From Mesorhizobium sp. (GTDB taxonomy: Bacteria; Pseudomonadota; Alphaproteobacteria; Rhizobiales; Rhizobiaceae), in the NCBI GenBank assembly GCA_004020365.1, contig SAQR01000003.1, positions 124,001 through 188,000 on the forward strand: DNA of 64,000 nucleotides, read 5' to 3'. Shown piece after piece: positions 1 through 8,478 of this stretch. The position numbers were made by a program, and so were the translations under genes. Numbering within the stretch: the stretch's first letter is position 1; every line of letters starts with the position of its first letter. The notes below the pieces were generated by a model. It saw nothing but the letters and a program-made list of their open reading frames with translations, made no database searches and had not been told where the DNA came from.

Positions 1-761
1 ACGATGCGCGCCATGTCGAGCCACAGCACGGCGCCGACCGCCAGGAACATCAGCACGAAGTTCCGGCCGAAGAACACCACCAGCATGATGACGAAGAAAA
101 TGAACGGCAGCGAATAGAGCACATCGACAATGCGCATCATCACCTCGTCTATCCTGCCGCCGGCAAGGCCGGCCGCAGCGCCGTAGAGCACGCCGATGAC
201 GCCCGCCACGACCCCGGCGAGCAGGCCGATGGCCAGCGAGATGCGCCCGGCCATCAGCGTCCGCGACAGCAGATCGCGGCCGGTATTGTCGGTGCCGAAC
301 AGAAAATACTGCTGCCCGATTGAAGCGCTCATCACCGCTTCAAGGCCGTCAGCCGATTTGCTCTCTATCTTCGTGTTGTCGAAGGCATCGGAACGGTCGA
401 GATAGCGGACATTGCGGTCGTCGATCGGCTTGCGCGATGTGACGGTGACGAAGATGCGATTGTCTTCCTGCCGCCACTGCTTGATGTCGACACGCATGCG
501 CTTGATCGCCTCGTTGAGCGCGGTTTCGATCTTGTCGGGCTTCGGATAGGCCGACAAGCTCGGCGGCATGCGCACATAGTCGGCGTAGATGGTGGTGTAT
601 CGATGCGGCACCAAAGAGGGTCCGAACACACTGAGGATCGCGATGAAGGCAAGATAATACAGGCTGAACATGGCGGCGCGGTTGGCCTTGAGGCGGGCCC
701 AGGCATCGCCCCACAGGGAACGGCCAACGATGGCCGGAGCGGTAGCTGCGATGTCAGTCAT
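1..761 (-). CDS. oppC: Oligopeptide ABC transporter permease, OppC type (3' end outside window)
   Basis: Second inner-membrane permease of a peptide importer. About 253 codons are visible and the frame is still open at base 1, so the C-terminus is missing. The N-terminus has a membrane helix (about residues 30-50), then a long hydrophilic loop, then the GTDNTGRD motif that marks OppC/DppC proteins just before the permease core. The start ATG (759-761) lies inside the end of oppB, overlapping it by 8 nt, so the two are translationally coupled. It is the third gene of an oppA-oppB-oppC operon; ATPase genes oppD/oppF would be expected just beyond the window. Family assignment is firm, substrate is not. 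Confidence 0.9.
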   Translation of the reverse strand, partial: MTDIAATAPAIVGRSLWGDAWARLKANRAAMFSLYYLAFIAILSVFGPSLVPHRYTTIYADYVRMPPSLSAYPKPDKIETALNEAIKRMRVDIKQWRQEDNRIFVTVTSRKPIDDRNVRYLDRSDAFDNTKIESKSADGLEAVMSASIGQQYFLFGTDNTGRDLLSRTLMAGRISLAIGLLAGVVAGVIGVLYGAAAGLAGGRIDEVMMRIVDVLYSLPFIFFVIMLVVFFGRNFVLMFLAVGAVLWLDMARI

Positions 762-1677
762 AGCGCACCCTCGGATCGACGAAGGCATACATGACGTCGA
801 CGATCAGGTTGAAGACGATGGTGAACAGCGCGATGACCACCACGGTGCCCATCACCAGCGTGTAGTCGCGGTTGAGCGCGGCCTCGACGAAATAGCGGCC
901 GATGCCGGGAATGGAAAAGATCGTCTCCACGATGATCGAGCCGGTGAGCAGTGCCGCCGCCGCCGGGCCGGTGAAGGAGACGATCGGCAATATGGCACCG
1001 CGCAGCGCATGCTTGACGACCACCGACCAGTCCGACAGGCCGAGCGCACGTGCGGTGCGAATGTGGTGCGAGCGCAACGATTCGATCATCGAGCCGCGCA
1101 TCAGGCGGGCGACGATGGCGATCTGCGGCAAGGCGAGAGTCAGCACAGGGCCGATCTTGTTGAGCAGGGCGCCATCACCCCAGCCGCCGATCGGCAGCAG
1201 TTTCCAGGTCAGACCGAACAGAAGCTGGATAATCGGCGCGATGACGAAGGTCGGAATGGTGCTGCCGGCGGTCGCCAGAGCGATCACCGAATAGTCGGCA
1301 AGCTTGTTCTGGTTGAGCGCGGCAATGGTGCCGAGCAGGCCACCGAGCAGTAGCGCCAGGATCAGGGCCGAGGCGCCGATCTGGATCGAAACGGGCAGGC
1401 CCCTGGCAAACAATTCGCCGACGGTGAAATCCGGCATGTTGTAGCTCGGACCGAAATTGCCGCGCAGCAGATTGCCGAGATAGTGGACATATTGCAGCCA
1501 GAGCGGGTCGTTGAGGCCGAACTGCGCTTCAATATTGGCCTTGATCTCGGGGCTCAGGCCCCGCTCCTGATTGAACGGGCCGCCAGGCGCGATGCGTATC
1601 AGGAAGAACGCCATGGTCACGATGACGAACAGCGTCGGAATGGCGGTCAGAAGCCGCCGGAATACGTAACGCAGCAT
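754..1677 (-). CDS. oppB: Oligopeptide ABC transporter permease, OppB type
   Basis: First permease subunit of the peptide importer, 307 aa, the normal OppB size. The start MLRYVFRRLLTAIPTLF followed by a hydrophobic helix is typical. Further membrane segments and the cytoplasmic loop ending in GLSDW, which resembles the EAA loop contacting the ATPases, are visible; the C-terminus contains the GRYFVEAALNRDY block common to OppB/DppB. It lies 153 bp downstream of oppA, separated by a strong hairpin, and overlaps oppC by 8 nt. Peptides are the usual substrate of the family, but nickel, sugars or other solutes are possible. Confidence 0.93.
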   Translation of the reverse strand: MLRYVFRRLLTAIPTLFVIVTMAFFLIRIAPGGPFNQERGLSPEIKANIEAQFGLNDPLWLQYVHYLGNLLRGNFGPSYNMPDFTVGELFARGLPVSIQIGASALILALLLGGLLGTIAALNQNKLADYSVIALATAGSTIPTFVIAPIIQLLFGLTWKLLPIGGWGDGALLNKIGPVLTLALPQIAIVARLMRGSMIESLRSHHIRTARALGLSDWSVVVKHALRGAILPIVSFTGPAAAALLTGSIIVETIFSIPGIGRYFVEAALNRDYTLVMGTVVVIALFTIVFNLIVDVMYAFVDPRVRYD

Positions 1678-1766
1678 CGGTTCCCCGCTTTGCTAGCAAA
1701 CCGGGACAGCCGCCCCTAACGCATGACACCAGAACCGAAGTTCGGAAACGATCAGGCGTAGATCAA

Positions 1767-1801
1767 AGCGCCTTTGCGCGTCCCGAAGGACGCGCGGCGC
1801 T
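1767..1801. promoter_or_regulatory. Strong intergenic hairpin between oppA and oppB
   Basis: Outer arms AGCGCC (1767-1772) and GGCGCT (1796-1801) and inner arms GCGCGTCC (1776-1783) and GGACGCGC (1788-1795) pair perfectly around a CGAA loop, with one 3-nt bulge. No T-tract follows in either direction, so it is not a classic terminator. Its place directly after a binding-protein gene suggests a 3' mRNA stabiliser or partial attenuator that keeps OppA more abundant than the permeases. The sequence also resembles short palindromes scattered through rhizobial genomes; only one copy was noticed here. Confidence 0.7.
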
Positions 1802-1830
1802 GTAAAGGAGCAGCAGTCCGGCCAAGGAAA

Positions 1831-3423
1831 TCAATCCTTGGAGATGAAGCGGGACGGATGCACGTCCATAACGTTGTCCTCGAAGCCATGAAGCTTCGGA
1901 GAAACGATATCCTTGTAGCTATAGTAGAGAAGTGGGATGTTGCCGACGTCGTCGACGAGGATGCGCTCGGCCTCGGCGAGTTCTTTCATGCGCTGTTCGG
2001 GCTTGCCGCCGGCGGCGGCCGCCTCGTCCATAGCCTTCTCGAATTCCGGGCTGTTGTAGCCCGAATAGTTGTTGCCGCTTGCCTTGCGGGAGATGCCGAG
2101 GAAGGTTTCCGGATCCTTGTAATCGGCAATCCAGCCGGCACGCGCCACGTCATAGTCGCCTTTCTGCTCAAGGAAGGAGTAGTGGGTCTTGGTGTCGGTG
2201 TTGAGCAGCGTGATTTCGACGCCGAGCGGCTTCAACTGCTCCTGGATGGCGACTGCAGTGTTCTTGTGGTTTTCCGACGTGTTGTAGCGGATTTCCATCT
2301 TCAGCGGTTTCTCGGGCGTATAGCCAAGCTTCTCGAGTACCTTCTTGGCCTCATCCTCGCGGTCGATCTGCGACATGTCGGCGTATTTGGCCATTGCCGG
2401 CGTATAGCCCTCGATGCCTGGAGGCACCATCGAATAGCCGGGCAGCATTGAGTTCTGCCAGACCTTTTCGGCGAGGAAATCGCGGTCGACTGCCATGGAG
2501 ATGGCATTACGCAGTTCGACGTTGTCCCACGGAGCCTTGTCGGTCTTGATCGCAAAATAGTAGGTGCCGAGGTAAGGCCCGACGCGAATCTGATCGCCAA
2601 ACTTGGCCTTGAGATCGGCGAGCTGCTCGGTCGGGAGGTCGTCATAGCTGTCGAGTTCACCGGCCTCGAAGCGCTTTATCGCCGACGAACGATCTTCGGT
2701 GGGGATGTAGTTGACGACGTCGAGCTTGACGCTCGCAGCATCCCAGAATTTCGGATTCTTGACCAGTTTGATGTGGTCGTTGGGAACCCACTCCACCAGG
2801 GTAAAGGCGCCGTTGGAGACCAGATTGCCCGGCTTGATCCAATCGGCGCCCAGCTTGTCGATGGACGCCTTGCTGACCGGATAGGTCGCCTGGTGGGTCA
2901 GCATTTCAAGGAAATAGGGCGTCGGCGCCTTCAGCGTCACTTCCAGTGTATTTGCGTCGATTGCCTTGACTCCCATCTCCTCCGGCTTCGCCTTCTTGGT
3001 GTTCACCTCCTCGGCGTTCTTCACGGGATAGAGCATCGAAGCGTATTCGGCGCCGGTGGCCGGATCTTCCAATCGATGAAAAGCGTAGACGAAGTCATCC
3101 GCCGTCACCGGGCTGCCATCCGACCAGACACCGTCCTTGCGCAGCTTGAAGGTGTAGACGGTGCCGTCGTCCGATACTGTCCAGCTTTCGGCGGCGCCCG
3201 GAATGACGTTCGCCTTCTGGTCTTGCATGACCAGCCCCTGGAACAGGTCACGCAAGACAGCGGCTTCGTATATTGTCGAGGTCTTGTGCGGGTCGAGCGA
3301 CTCCGATTCGGCAGCGGTGCCTCTGTTGTAGACGACCTCGGCAAAGGCTGGTGTGTAGAACGTGCCGGCGGCCAAAGCCATGGTTGTGGCGAACAGCGTC
3401 GCCTTCAGCATGTTTTTCAGCAT
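1831..3423 (-). CDS. oppA: Periplasmic oligopeptide-binding protein, OppA type
   Basis: Extracytoplasmic binding protein of the peptide importer, 530 aa, a usual length for the SBP_bac_5 family. A Sec signal peptide (about residues 1-28, cleavage after TPAFA) is followed by mature sequence with the family block SLDPHKTSTIYEAAVLRDL and the later DYKDPETFL region. The ATG at 3423 has a good ribosome-binding site (AGGGAGAA). It is the first gene of the operon, with its own upstream region of about 350 bp holding a leader hairpin. The close resemblance is to OppA/MppA; the exact peptide range cannot be read from sequence. Confidence 0.93.
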   Translation of the reverse strand: MLKNMLKATLFATTMALAAGTFYTPAFAEVVYNRGTAAESESLDPHKTSTIYEAAVLRDLFQGLVMQDQKANVIPGAAESWTVSDDGTVYTFKLRKDGVWSDGSPVTADDFVYAFHRLEDPATGAEYASMLYPVKNAEEVNTKKAKPEEMGVKAIDANTLEVTLKAPTPYFLEMLTHQATYPVSKASIDKLGADWIKPGNLVSNGAFTLVEWVPNDHIKLVKNPKFWDAASVKLDVVNYIPTEDRSSAIKRFEAGELDSYDDLPTEQLADLKAKFGDQIRVGPYLGTYYFAIKTDKAPWDNVELRNAISMAVDRDFLAEKVWQNSMLPGYSMVPPGIEGYTPAMAKYADMSQIDREDEAKKVLEKLGYTPEKPLKMEIRYNTSENHKNTAVAIQEQLKPLGVEITLLNTDTKTHYSFLEQKGDYDVARAGWIADYKDPETFLGISRKASGNNYSGYNSPEFEKAMDEAAAAGGKPEQRMKELAEAERILVDDVGNIPLLYYSYKDIVSPKLHGFEDNVMDVHPSRFISKD

Positions 3424-3770
3424 GAAGTTCTCCCTGTCGAGGCGGCCGTTCAGCTGCGCCTCTTGAGTGTTGACGCCCCGAAACCGATTCGCTGGCCCCT
3501 TTGAGCGCGCCGCCGGTTCCCTTTCCGGCGGCTGGTGGGCAAACAGTAACGTGGTGATTTTTTATTTCAACAGACTCGTGAGGTCACCCTAAGTAAGGCG
3601 CAGCGACAGCCAGTTCGCGATCGGCAGAACAGCGGTCCAGCCCGTGGACCGAGCCATTCAGCTGCGCAAAAGCAGCTCGGTCACGCCTCGGCCGAGCGCA
3701 GGTACCAGCGCCGACGTGCCCCGGTTCCGCGTCAATCTCACCGAGGCCTCTTGAGAAAGCCTCCTCCCCG
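3424..3770. other. Gene-free region upstream of oppA
   Basis: 347 bp between oppA and the RES toxin gene, which both read leftward. It should carry the oppA promoter. A minus-strand TTGAAA followed by an A-rich run near 3560-3575 is a possible -35 region, but no convincing -10 was found. The stem-loop at 3509-3532 lies in what would be the oppA leader. No coding sequence with credible codon use was seen on either strand. Confidence 0.5.
3509..3532. promoter_or_regulatory. Leader hairpin upstream of oppA
   Basis: Perfect 8-bp stem GCCGCCGG (3509-3516) with CCGGCGGC (3525-3532) and an 8-nt loop, about 85 nt before the oppA start. No T-run follows. It could be a 5' UTR structure or part of the end of the upstream RES transcript. 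Function unknown. Confidence 0.4.
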
Positions 3771-4250
3771 TTACGCGCCAAACAGCCGGTCCCAGTAGAC
3801 CGGCTGGTGCAGACTTGTCTGGATCTTTGAAAACTCCGGATGCGCCGGATTGATCAGCACATTGCAATCAAGACGCGCAACGACACTCGGCACCAGCAGG
3901 ATGGCGCTGCGCCGTTCTAAACACCAGGTTTCGCCGAATCCCTGGCTCACCATCGCCGGCATCGTGTCCCAGCCGGGCAGCGACGGGTGGGAAAAGACCT
4001 CGTAGCTCAGTCCGCGCGGGATGGTGATTTCGATGTAGTGTTGGTTGGGCGGCAGTCGGCCGCTGCCATGCGCCAGCTTTTCCAACAGGGCCGTCGAATA
4101 GTGCTCGCTGGTGTAGATGATAGGGCTCCCAGGCGTGTTCCACCGCCCTGGCGCGATTGTCGAGCCGGTCGCATCGAAGATCGGGTAGGTGCCGGCGGGA
4201 TCGCCGATACGAAAGGAGGATAGTGTGCGATCGAGAGTCTGCGCCGTCAC
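3771..4250 (-). CDS. RES-domain toxin of a Xre-RES toxin-antitoxin pair
   Basis: 159 aa protein matching the RES family (toxins that degrade or modify NAD+). Expected conserved residues are present: R14 in FRIGD, R36 in GRWN, Y46 in IIYTSE, E57 in ALLEKL and a serine in LLVPSVV. The start is GTG and overlaps the antitoxin stop as GTGA, typical of tightly coupled toxin-antitoxin genes with the antitoxin first. The length is normal for the family. NAD+ depletion is established for MbcT and other RES members; activity here is inferred. Confidence 0.88.
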   Translation of the reverse strand: MTAQTLDRTLSSFRIGDPAGTYPIFDATGSTIAPGRWNTPGSPIIYTSEHYSTALLEKLAHGSGRLPPNQHYIEITIPRGLSYEVFSHPSLPGWDTMPAMVSQGFGETWCLERRSAILLVPSVVARLDCNVLINPAHPEFSKIQTSLHQPVYWDRLFGA

Positions 4251-4678
4251 GCAGCACTGCCGTACTTCAGACCTGCGAGAATATCGACCACCATTTCGGC
4301 ACCGAACTCGCTCAGGATAACGACGTCGATCGGTCGCTTGTCCTCAATCATCGGGTGCGGCCGAAACAAGAAATCGCGCGCTTCCTCTTCGTTCTGCCAG
4401 ACATCGACGGCAAGGCCCCAGACGCGCGCGACGCGGGCCAATCGTGTGCCCTCGTCCGACGAGAGGCGATGTATCGTCTTGCGTCGCTCGTAGGTCGCCT
4501 TAGGGATCAGCCGGTATTTGAACTGAGCATCGCCAGGCGCCAGAAGATGCGCAACGCGCTCAAGTGCGCCAATGGGAAGTCCATCCTCGATCCGGGAGAT
4601 CAGCCCGAAGGGCGACCGCGCCGCCACCTCTTTGACAGGCAGCCCCAACACGTCGGCGACCTTTCCGAGCGCTAGCAT
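4247..4678 (-). CDS. Xre/MbcA/ParS-type antitoxin of the RES pair
   Basis: 143 aa with the architecture of Xre antitoxins: an N-terminal helix-turn-helix-like part (MLALGKVADVLGLPVKEV) and a C-terminal toxin-binding domain in which RVWGLAVDVWQNEEEARDFL is the usual signature. The reading frame is open far upstream to 4876, but the ATG at 4676-4678 has a GGAG site 5 nt before it and gives the normal family length; the ATG at 4688-4690 is the alternative. A 28-bp palindrome immediately upstream is the likely autoregulatory operator. It neutralises the RES toxin encoded 4 nt in overlap downstream. Confidence 0.85.
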   Translation of the reverse strand: MLALGKVADVLGLPVKEVAARSPFGLISRIEDGLPIGALERVAHLLAPGDAQFKYRLIPKATYERRKTIHRLSSDEGTRLARVARVWGLAVDVWQNEEEARDFLFRPHPMIEDKRPIDVVILSEFGAEMVVDILAGLKYGSAA

Positions 4679-4692
4679 ATCTCTCTCCATTC

Positions 4693-4720
4693 CATGTGAG
4701 GCTATAGTTAGCCTCACATG
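4693..4720. promoter_or_regulatory. Perfect 12-bp inverted repeat, likely Xre-RES operator
   Basis: CATGTGAGGCTA (4693-4704) and TAGCCTCACATG (4709-4720) are exact inverted copies with a 4-bp TAGT spacer. The element ends only 14 bp before the chosen antitoxin start, where an autorepressor of the operon would be expected to bind. No other copy was noticed in the window. Confidence 0.75.
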
Positions 4721-4978
4721 ATGCGCCATGCAAGCCACCCGTTCGATCTGCAGCCTGTCTGCGGGTGCTAACTGAGAAGGCGGGGCCGGGTTTTCGGTCG
4801 GGCCGATGCTGCTGGGCGGCATTGCCGCGAATGGCGTGGCAGGAAAGATGAGGGTCGTTGGCGGACCGGTTCGCACTAATGCGGGGATACGAGGGCGTAA
4901 CCGCAGGCGCAGAGAACGTCGATACGCTCATCCTCCTCTAATTCCGATCCGGGTGTGGGGCAATCGTGCCAGTCACGA

Positions 4979-5740
4979 TCATGCGAATAGCGGACCGAAT
5001 CCGGTGGTTGCGACGATGCAGTCGCGCCCCCTGTTTTTTGCCACATAGAGATTCTGATCAGCGCGCAGCAGGATGTCGTTCAAGGTTTGGCCTGGTCCGT
5101 GCACGCAAATCCCGATGCTGACGGTGATTTCTCGGTCCTCGATGCCGACTGCCCGTCTGACACCGCGCATGTTCTGTCTGATGCGCTCGGCTACTTCCAA
5201 TGTCTTGTCGCGGCCAGCTTCGACTAGGAACACAGCGAACTCCTCGCCGCCGATGCGCGCCGCCAGGTCGCGTTCCCGAATCGAGCTGCGAATAACGCTG
5301 CCAATCTCCTGGAGGACGGCATCACCGATGGCATGACCAAAGGTGTCGTTGACGGATTTAAAATGATCGGCGTCGATGAACAGAACGGCGCCTTCCCTAA
5401 AGGCCTCGGAACCGACGATTGCCTCGGCCTCCTCAAAGAAGGTTTTCCTGTTGGCGAGGCTTGTGAGCTGGTCGATGCGTGCTGCCCGGTCGAGCCTGGC
5501 GGCCATCAAGGCGAGCTTCAACTGTTGCCTCAGGAAGAAATAGCCGAGCGGAAATCCAACCGCAATGGTGATGACCGTTGTCAAGAACAAGTCCAAGAGG
5601 AGGCGGTCGGCAAAGAAGATGCCATAGAAAACGAGCGTGAGTGTATCCGCACCGATGATGGCTGCCAGAACCACGACGCAGGTCTGCCTGAAAAGCGAGA
5701 GCTTCCCGAAGCGTGTCAGGAGATAATCTGATGCCGTCAT
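4979..5740 (-). CDS. Membrane-bound diguanylate cyclase (GGDEF)
   Basis: Makes cyclic di-GMP from two GTP. 253 aa: two membrane helices (about 18-40 and 48-71) and no obvious periplasmic sensor domain, then a GGDEF domain from about residue 88. The active-site motif is GGEEF (164-168) and the inhibitory I-site RERD (155-158) sits exactly five residues before it, so both activity and product feedback are expected. FIDADHFKSVNDTFGH holds the Mg/GTP-binding residues. The gene stands alone, divergent from the pilus-like genes; a functional link to adhesion is possible but unproven. Confidence 0.93.
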   Translation of the reverse strand: MTASDYLLTRFGKLSLFRQTCVVVLAAIIGADTLTLVFYGIFFADRLLLDLFLTTVITIAVGFPLGYFFLRQQLKLALMAARLDRAARIDQLTSLANRKTFFEEAEAIVGSEAFREGAVLFIDADHFKSVNDTFGHAIGDAVLQEIGSVIRSSIRERDLAARIGGEEFAVFLVEAGRDKTLEVAERIRQNMRGVRRAVGIEDREITVSIGICVHGPGQTLNDILLRADQNLYVAKNRGRDCIVATTGFGPLFA

Positions 5741-6175
5741 TCCGCCAACCGCCTTTGGGTAACTCTAACCCGTGAGTGGTAAACACAAGTTGCAACTAGC
5801 GGCAGCAATTTTGACACAACCCGCAGGTCAGATCCTGCGCGAAAATCCTTGCACCTCGAGGGACCGGCAATAGCCTCAGCGGATCGCATGATATTGATGC
5901 AGGTCAATGGGGTCCCCTTACTATCCAACCCTACTACCCGGGTGGTCGATGGGATCGACGGCGCATTCTCTGCAACGAGCAGGTCGCGCCGCCTTTGTTG
6001 AAGAAGTCGGACGTCGAAGCGGGGCGCTGCGTCGGCTGATGAACTCCACGTCTTGGCGGACGAAACGGCTTCAAGCATTCGCTTCCGGCAGGAAATCTGT
6101 CGTCGATTCCACTTTGCCACAATGTCTTAAGCCGCCTTTAAGCAACCATGGGTTAAATCTTTTGCGGGCTTCGGT
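5741..6175. other. Gene-free divergent region between the GGDEF gene and the tad-like pair
   Basis: 435 bp between divergently read genes, so promoters for both should lie here. A plus-strand TTGACA occurs at 5811-5816 without a good -10 at 16-18 bp. Just after it CGCAGG (5822-5827) and CCTGCG (5834-5839) form a short hairpin or operator-like dyad. Open frames here have no credible protein features. Confidence 0.45.
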
Positions 6176-6676
6176 ATGTCCCGGTGGGCGAAGAACATGA
6201 ACAGCAGAGAAACTAAGACAATCTCTATATCACGGCGTAAAATGCGCCAGTTAAGACGCAAATTGTGCCAGTTTAGAGAACGGTCGGGAACTTCCGCGAT
6301 CGAGTTCGCGCTGCTTTCGCCGATTTTTATCTTATTGTTACTCGGAATGGTTGCATATGGAATCTATTTTGGTGCAAGCCACTCGGTGCAGCAAATCGCA
6401 GCGGACGCCGCACGCACGGCGATTGCCGGGCTGAACGAAGGCGAGCGCCAGGCGCTGGTGACCAGTTTCGTCAACAACAATGCCGGCGGATATCCCTTCG
6501 TCAACTCCGACAAGCTGACCTATCAGGCCAAGGACAGCACGGCCGACGGAAACCAGTTCGTCGTGTCCATTCAATATGATGCCCGCAACCTGCCGGTCTG
6601 GAATCTATTCCCGGCGCTGCCCATGCCTGGCACCACGATCTCACGCCAGTCGACAATCCGGGTCGGAGGCATCTGA
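6176..6676 (+). CDS. TadE-like pseudopilin-type protein
   Basis: Small protein with a basic N-terminus and one long hydrophobic helix starting SAIEFALLSPIF, the signature of TadE-like pseudopilins where the glutamate follows the processing site. The C-terminal 90 residues form the exported part. Length 166 aa from the ATG at 6176, but neither this nor the in-frame ATGs at 6197 and 6242 has a strong ribosome-binding site, so the start is uncertain. It is directly followed (TGAATG) by a Tad-domain protein, and the pair would add minor components to a tight-adherence pilus. No other tad/cpa assembly gene lies in the window. Confidence 0.8.
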   Translation: MSRWAKNMNSRETKTISISRRKMRQLRRKLCQFRERSGTSAIEFALLSPIFILLLLGMVAYGIYFGASHSVQQIAADAARTAIAGLNEGERQALVTSFVNNNAGGYPFVNSDKLTYQAKDSTADGNQFVVSIQYDARNLPVWNLFPALPMPGTTISRQSTIRVGGI

Positions 6677-8461
6677 ATGTCGCAAACTTTGGCGGGCAAA
6701 ATCGGCCGGGCCGCCGGCTCGATGCTCGGCGACCTGAAGGCAAACTTCGCCGTCATGACGGCGCTGTGCGCACCTTTCGCGCTGGCGCTGGCTGCTTTCG
6801 CCATTGATGAAGGCTCGATCTATGTGGAGCGCCGGGAGGCTCAGTCGCTGGTCGATCTTGCGGCAATCACCGCCGCCTCCAACATCAACAACATTGAAGC
6901 CGCGGTGGTGACCACGCTCGGCGACAACGGAATGCCGGGTATCGTTGTTCAAAAGCCAGGGCAGACGATCACCCCCGCCCTCGGAAAGACTATCGTTTCG
7001 GTCACCCCCGGCCGATATTCAGCAGAGTCGTCGCTCGGCGTCGACAAGCGCTTCGAGGCCGGCAAAACGCCCTACAACGCCGTCCATGTCACGCTGAAAA
7101 AGCTGCCTGCCCGTTATTTCGCGAGTTCGCTTATCCCTACGCCGGTGATCGGCACCGAAGCCACCGCCAGCGTCGCGCCGCAGGCGATGTTCTCGATCGG
7201 GTCCAGACTCCTGAGCGTCAATGGCGGCATCCTCAACGCTCTTCTCAGCAAGTTCCTGGGCGGCAACATTTCACTCAGCGTCATGGACTACAACGCTCTG
7301 ATCGCTGCCGACGTGAACCTGCTTTCGTTCATCGATGCCCTTGCCGTTGAGATACAGCTGACGGGTGTCAGCTATTCGGAGGTGCTGGCTTCGAAAGCGA
7401 CGGTGGGCCAGATAGCGACCGCCATGGCTGATGTTTCACCCGTTGGCAGCACCAGCAAGCTTGCTTTGCAGACAATCGCGTCAAGGACCACCAACACGGT
7501 CAAGATACCGCTCAATCACCTTGTCGATCTTGGATCGATGGGCCAGTTGGGCCTCGGGCAAAAGTCGCCCGGTTTTTCGGTCGACGCCAGCGCCATGGGC
7601 ATGCTGACCACCGCTGCTGCACTGGCCAACGGCTCGAAGCAGGTCGAGCTCAATCTCGGAGCCACCATTCCGGGGCTTGCCTCCACCACGCTTGCCATTG
7701 CAATCGGCGAACCTGCACAATTCTCGCCATGGCTGACAATCGGCGAGAAGGGTGCCGTGGTGCGTACGGCGCAGACACGGATCAAGCTGGTTGCGTCCGT
7801 CGGCGGCAGCAATGCGAATCTCGGTGGCGGCATCAGCCTGCTGGCCGTCAAACTGCCGCTGCATGTCGAGGTGGCCTCTGCCGAAGCCAGACTGACCGAC
7901 ATCAGCTGCCCGACGGGGCGCCCCGACAGTTTGAAAGTTACCATTGCCGCACGTCCGGGGCTTGCCTCGCTGCACCTTGGCGCCAGCGATGCCGACAACA
8001 GCCCTTCCGCCTTCGCCGATTTCAGCAACCCGCAGTCATTTCAACCTGCCGAAATGGCGCAGGCTAGCGTGAAGCTTCTGTTTCTCACTCTCAACCTGAT
8101 CGGCGTGAACGGTTCTGCGGCCGTTGAGATCGCCAACACCGATCCGACGATGTTGACCTTCAACAGCACCGACATCGCAAACAAGACGATAAAGACCGCT
8201 TCCACGAAAAACCTGGCGCAATCTCTCACCACGTCGCTGGTCAACAATCTGTCGCTTTCGGTCAGTGCGCTGGGCCTCGGGCTTGATGTGACCGCCTTGC
8301 TTGGAGCGGTGAAGCCAGCAGTGGTCACTTTGCTGAACGGCGTGACGGCGCCCGTCGACGAACTGGTTTACAACGTGCTTGCGGCACTGGGCGTGCATGT
8401 CGGCGAGGCCGATGTCCGGGTCATGGGCGCGACTTGCGGGCGCTCTGTGCTTGTTCAATGA
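6677..8461 (+). CDS. TadG-like protein with N-terminal Tad domain
   Basis: 594 aa. The N-terminus (NFAVMTALCAPFALALAAFAIDEG) is the membrane helix of the Tad domain found in TadG, followed by the usual VERREAQSLVDLAAITAA stretch. The long remainder is exported, rich in Ala, Leu, Ser and Thr, with a few cysteines near the end, and has no von Willebrand A motif that I can see. The ATG touches the stop of the TadE-like gene, so the two form one operon. The family supports surface attachment. The exported part is otherwise unrecognised. It runs convergent to the alpha-glucosidase gene with only 17 bp between. Confidence 0.8.
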   Translation: MSQTLAGKIGRAAGSMLGDLKANFAVMTALCAPFALALAAFAIDEGSIYVERREAQSLVDLAAITAASNINNIEAAVVTTLGDNGMPGIVVQKPGQTITPALGKTIVSVTPGRYSAESSLGVDKRFEAGKTPYNAVHVTLKKLPARYFASSLIPTPVIGTEATASVAPQAMFSIGSRLLSVNGGILNALLSKFLGGNISLSVMDYNALIAADVNLLSFIDALAVEIQLTGVSYSEVLASKATVGQIATAMADVSPVGSTSKLALQTIASRTTNTVKIPLNHLVDLGSMGQLGLGQKSPGFSVDASAMGMLTTAAALANGSKQVELNLGATIPGLASTTLAIAIGEPAQFSPWLTIGEKGAVVRTAQTRIKLVASVGGSNANLGGGISLLAVKLPLHVEVASAEARLTDISCPTGRPDSLKVTIAARPGLASLHLGASDADNSPSAFADFSNPQSFQPAEMAQASVKLLFLTLNLIGVNGSAAVEIANTDPTMLTFNSTDIANKTIKTASTKNLAQSLTTSLVNNLSLSVSALGLGLDVTALLGAVKPAVVTLLNGVTAPVDELVYNVLAALGVHVGEADVRVMGATCGRSVLVQ

Positions 8462-8478
8462 GCTGACAAATAACGAGG

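Noticed and set aside
754-1353. Plus-strand frames opposite oppB
   Set aside because: Antisense shadows of a clear permease gene.
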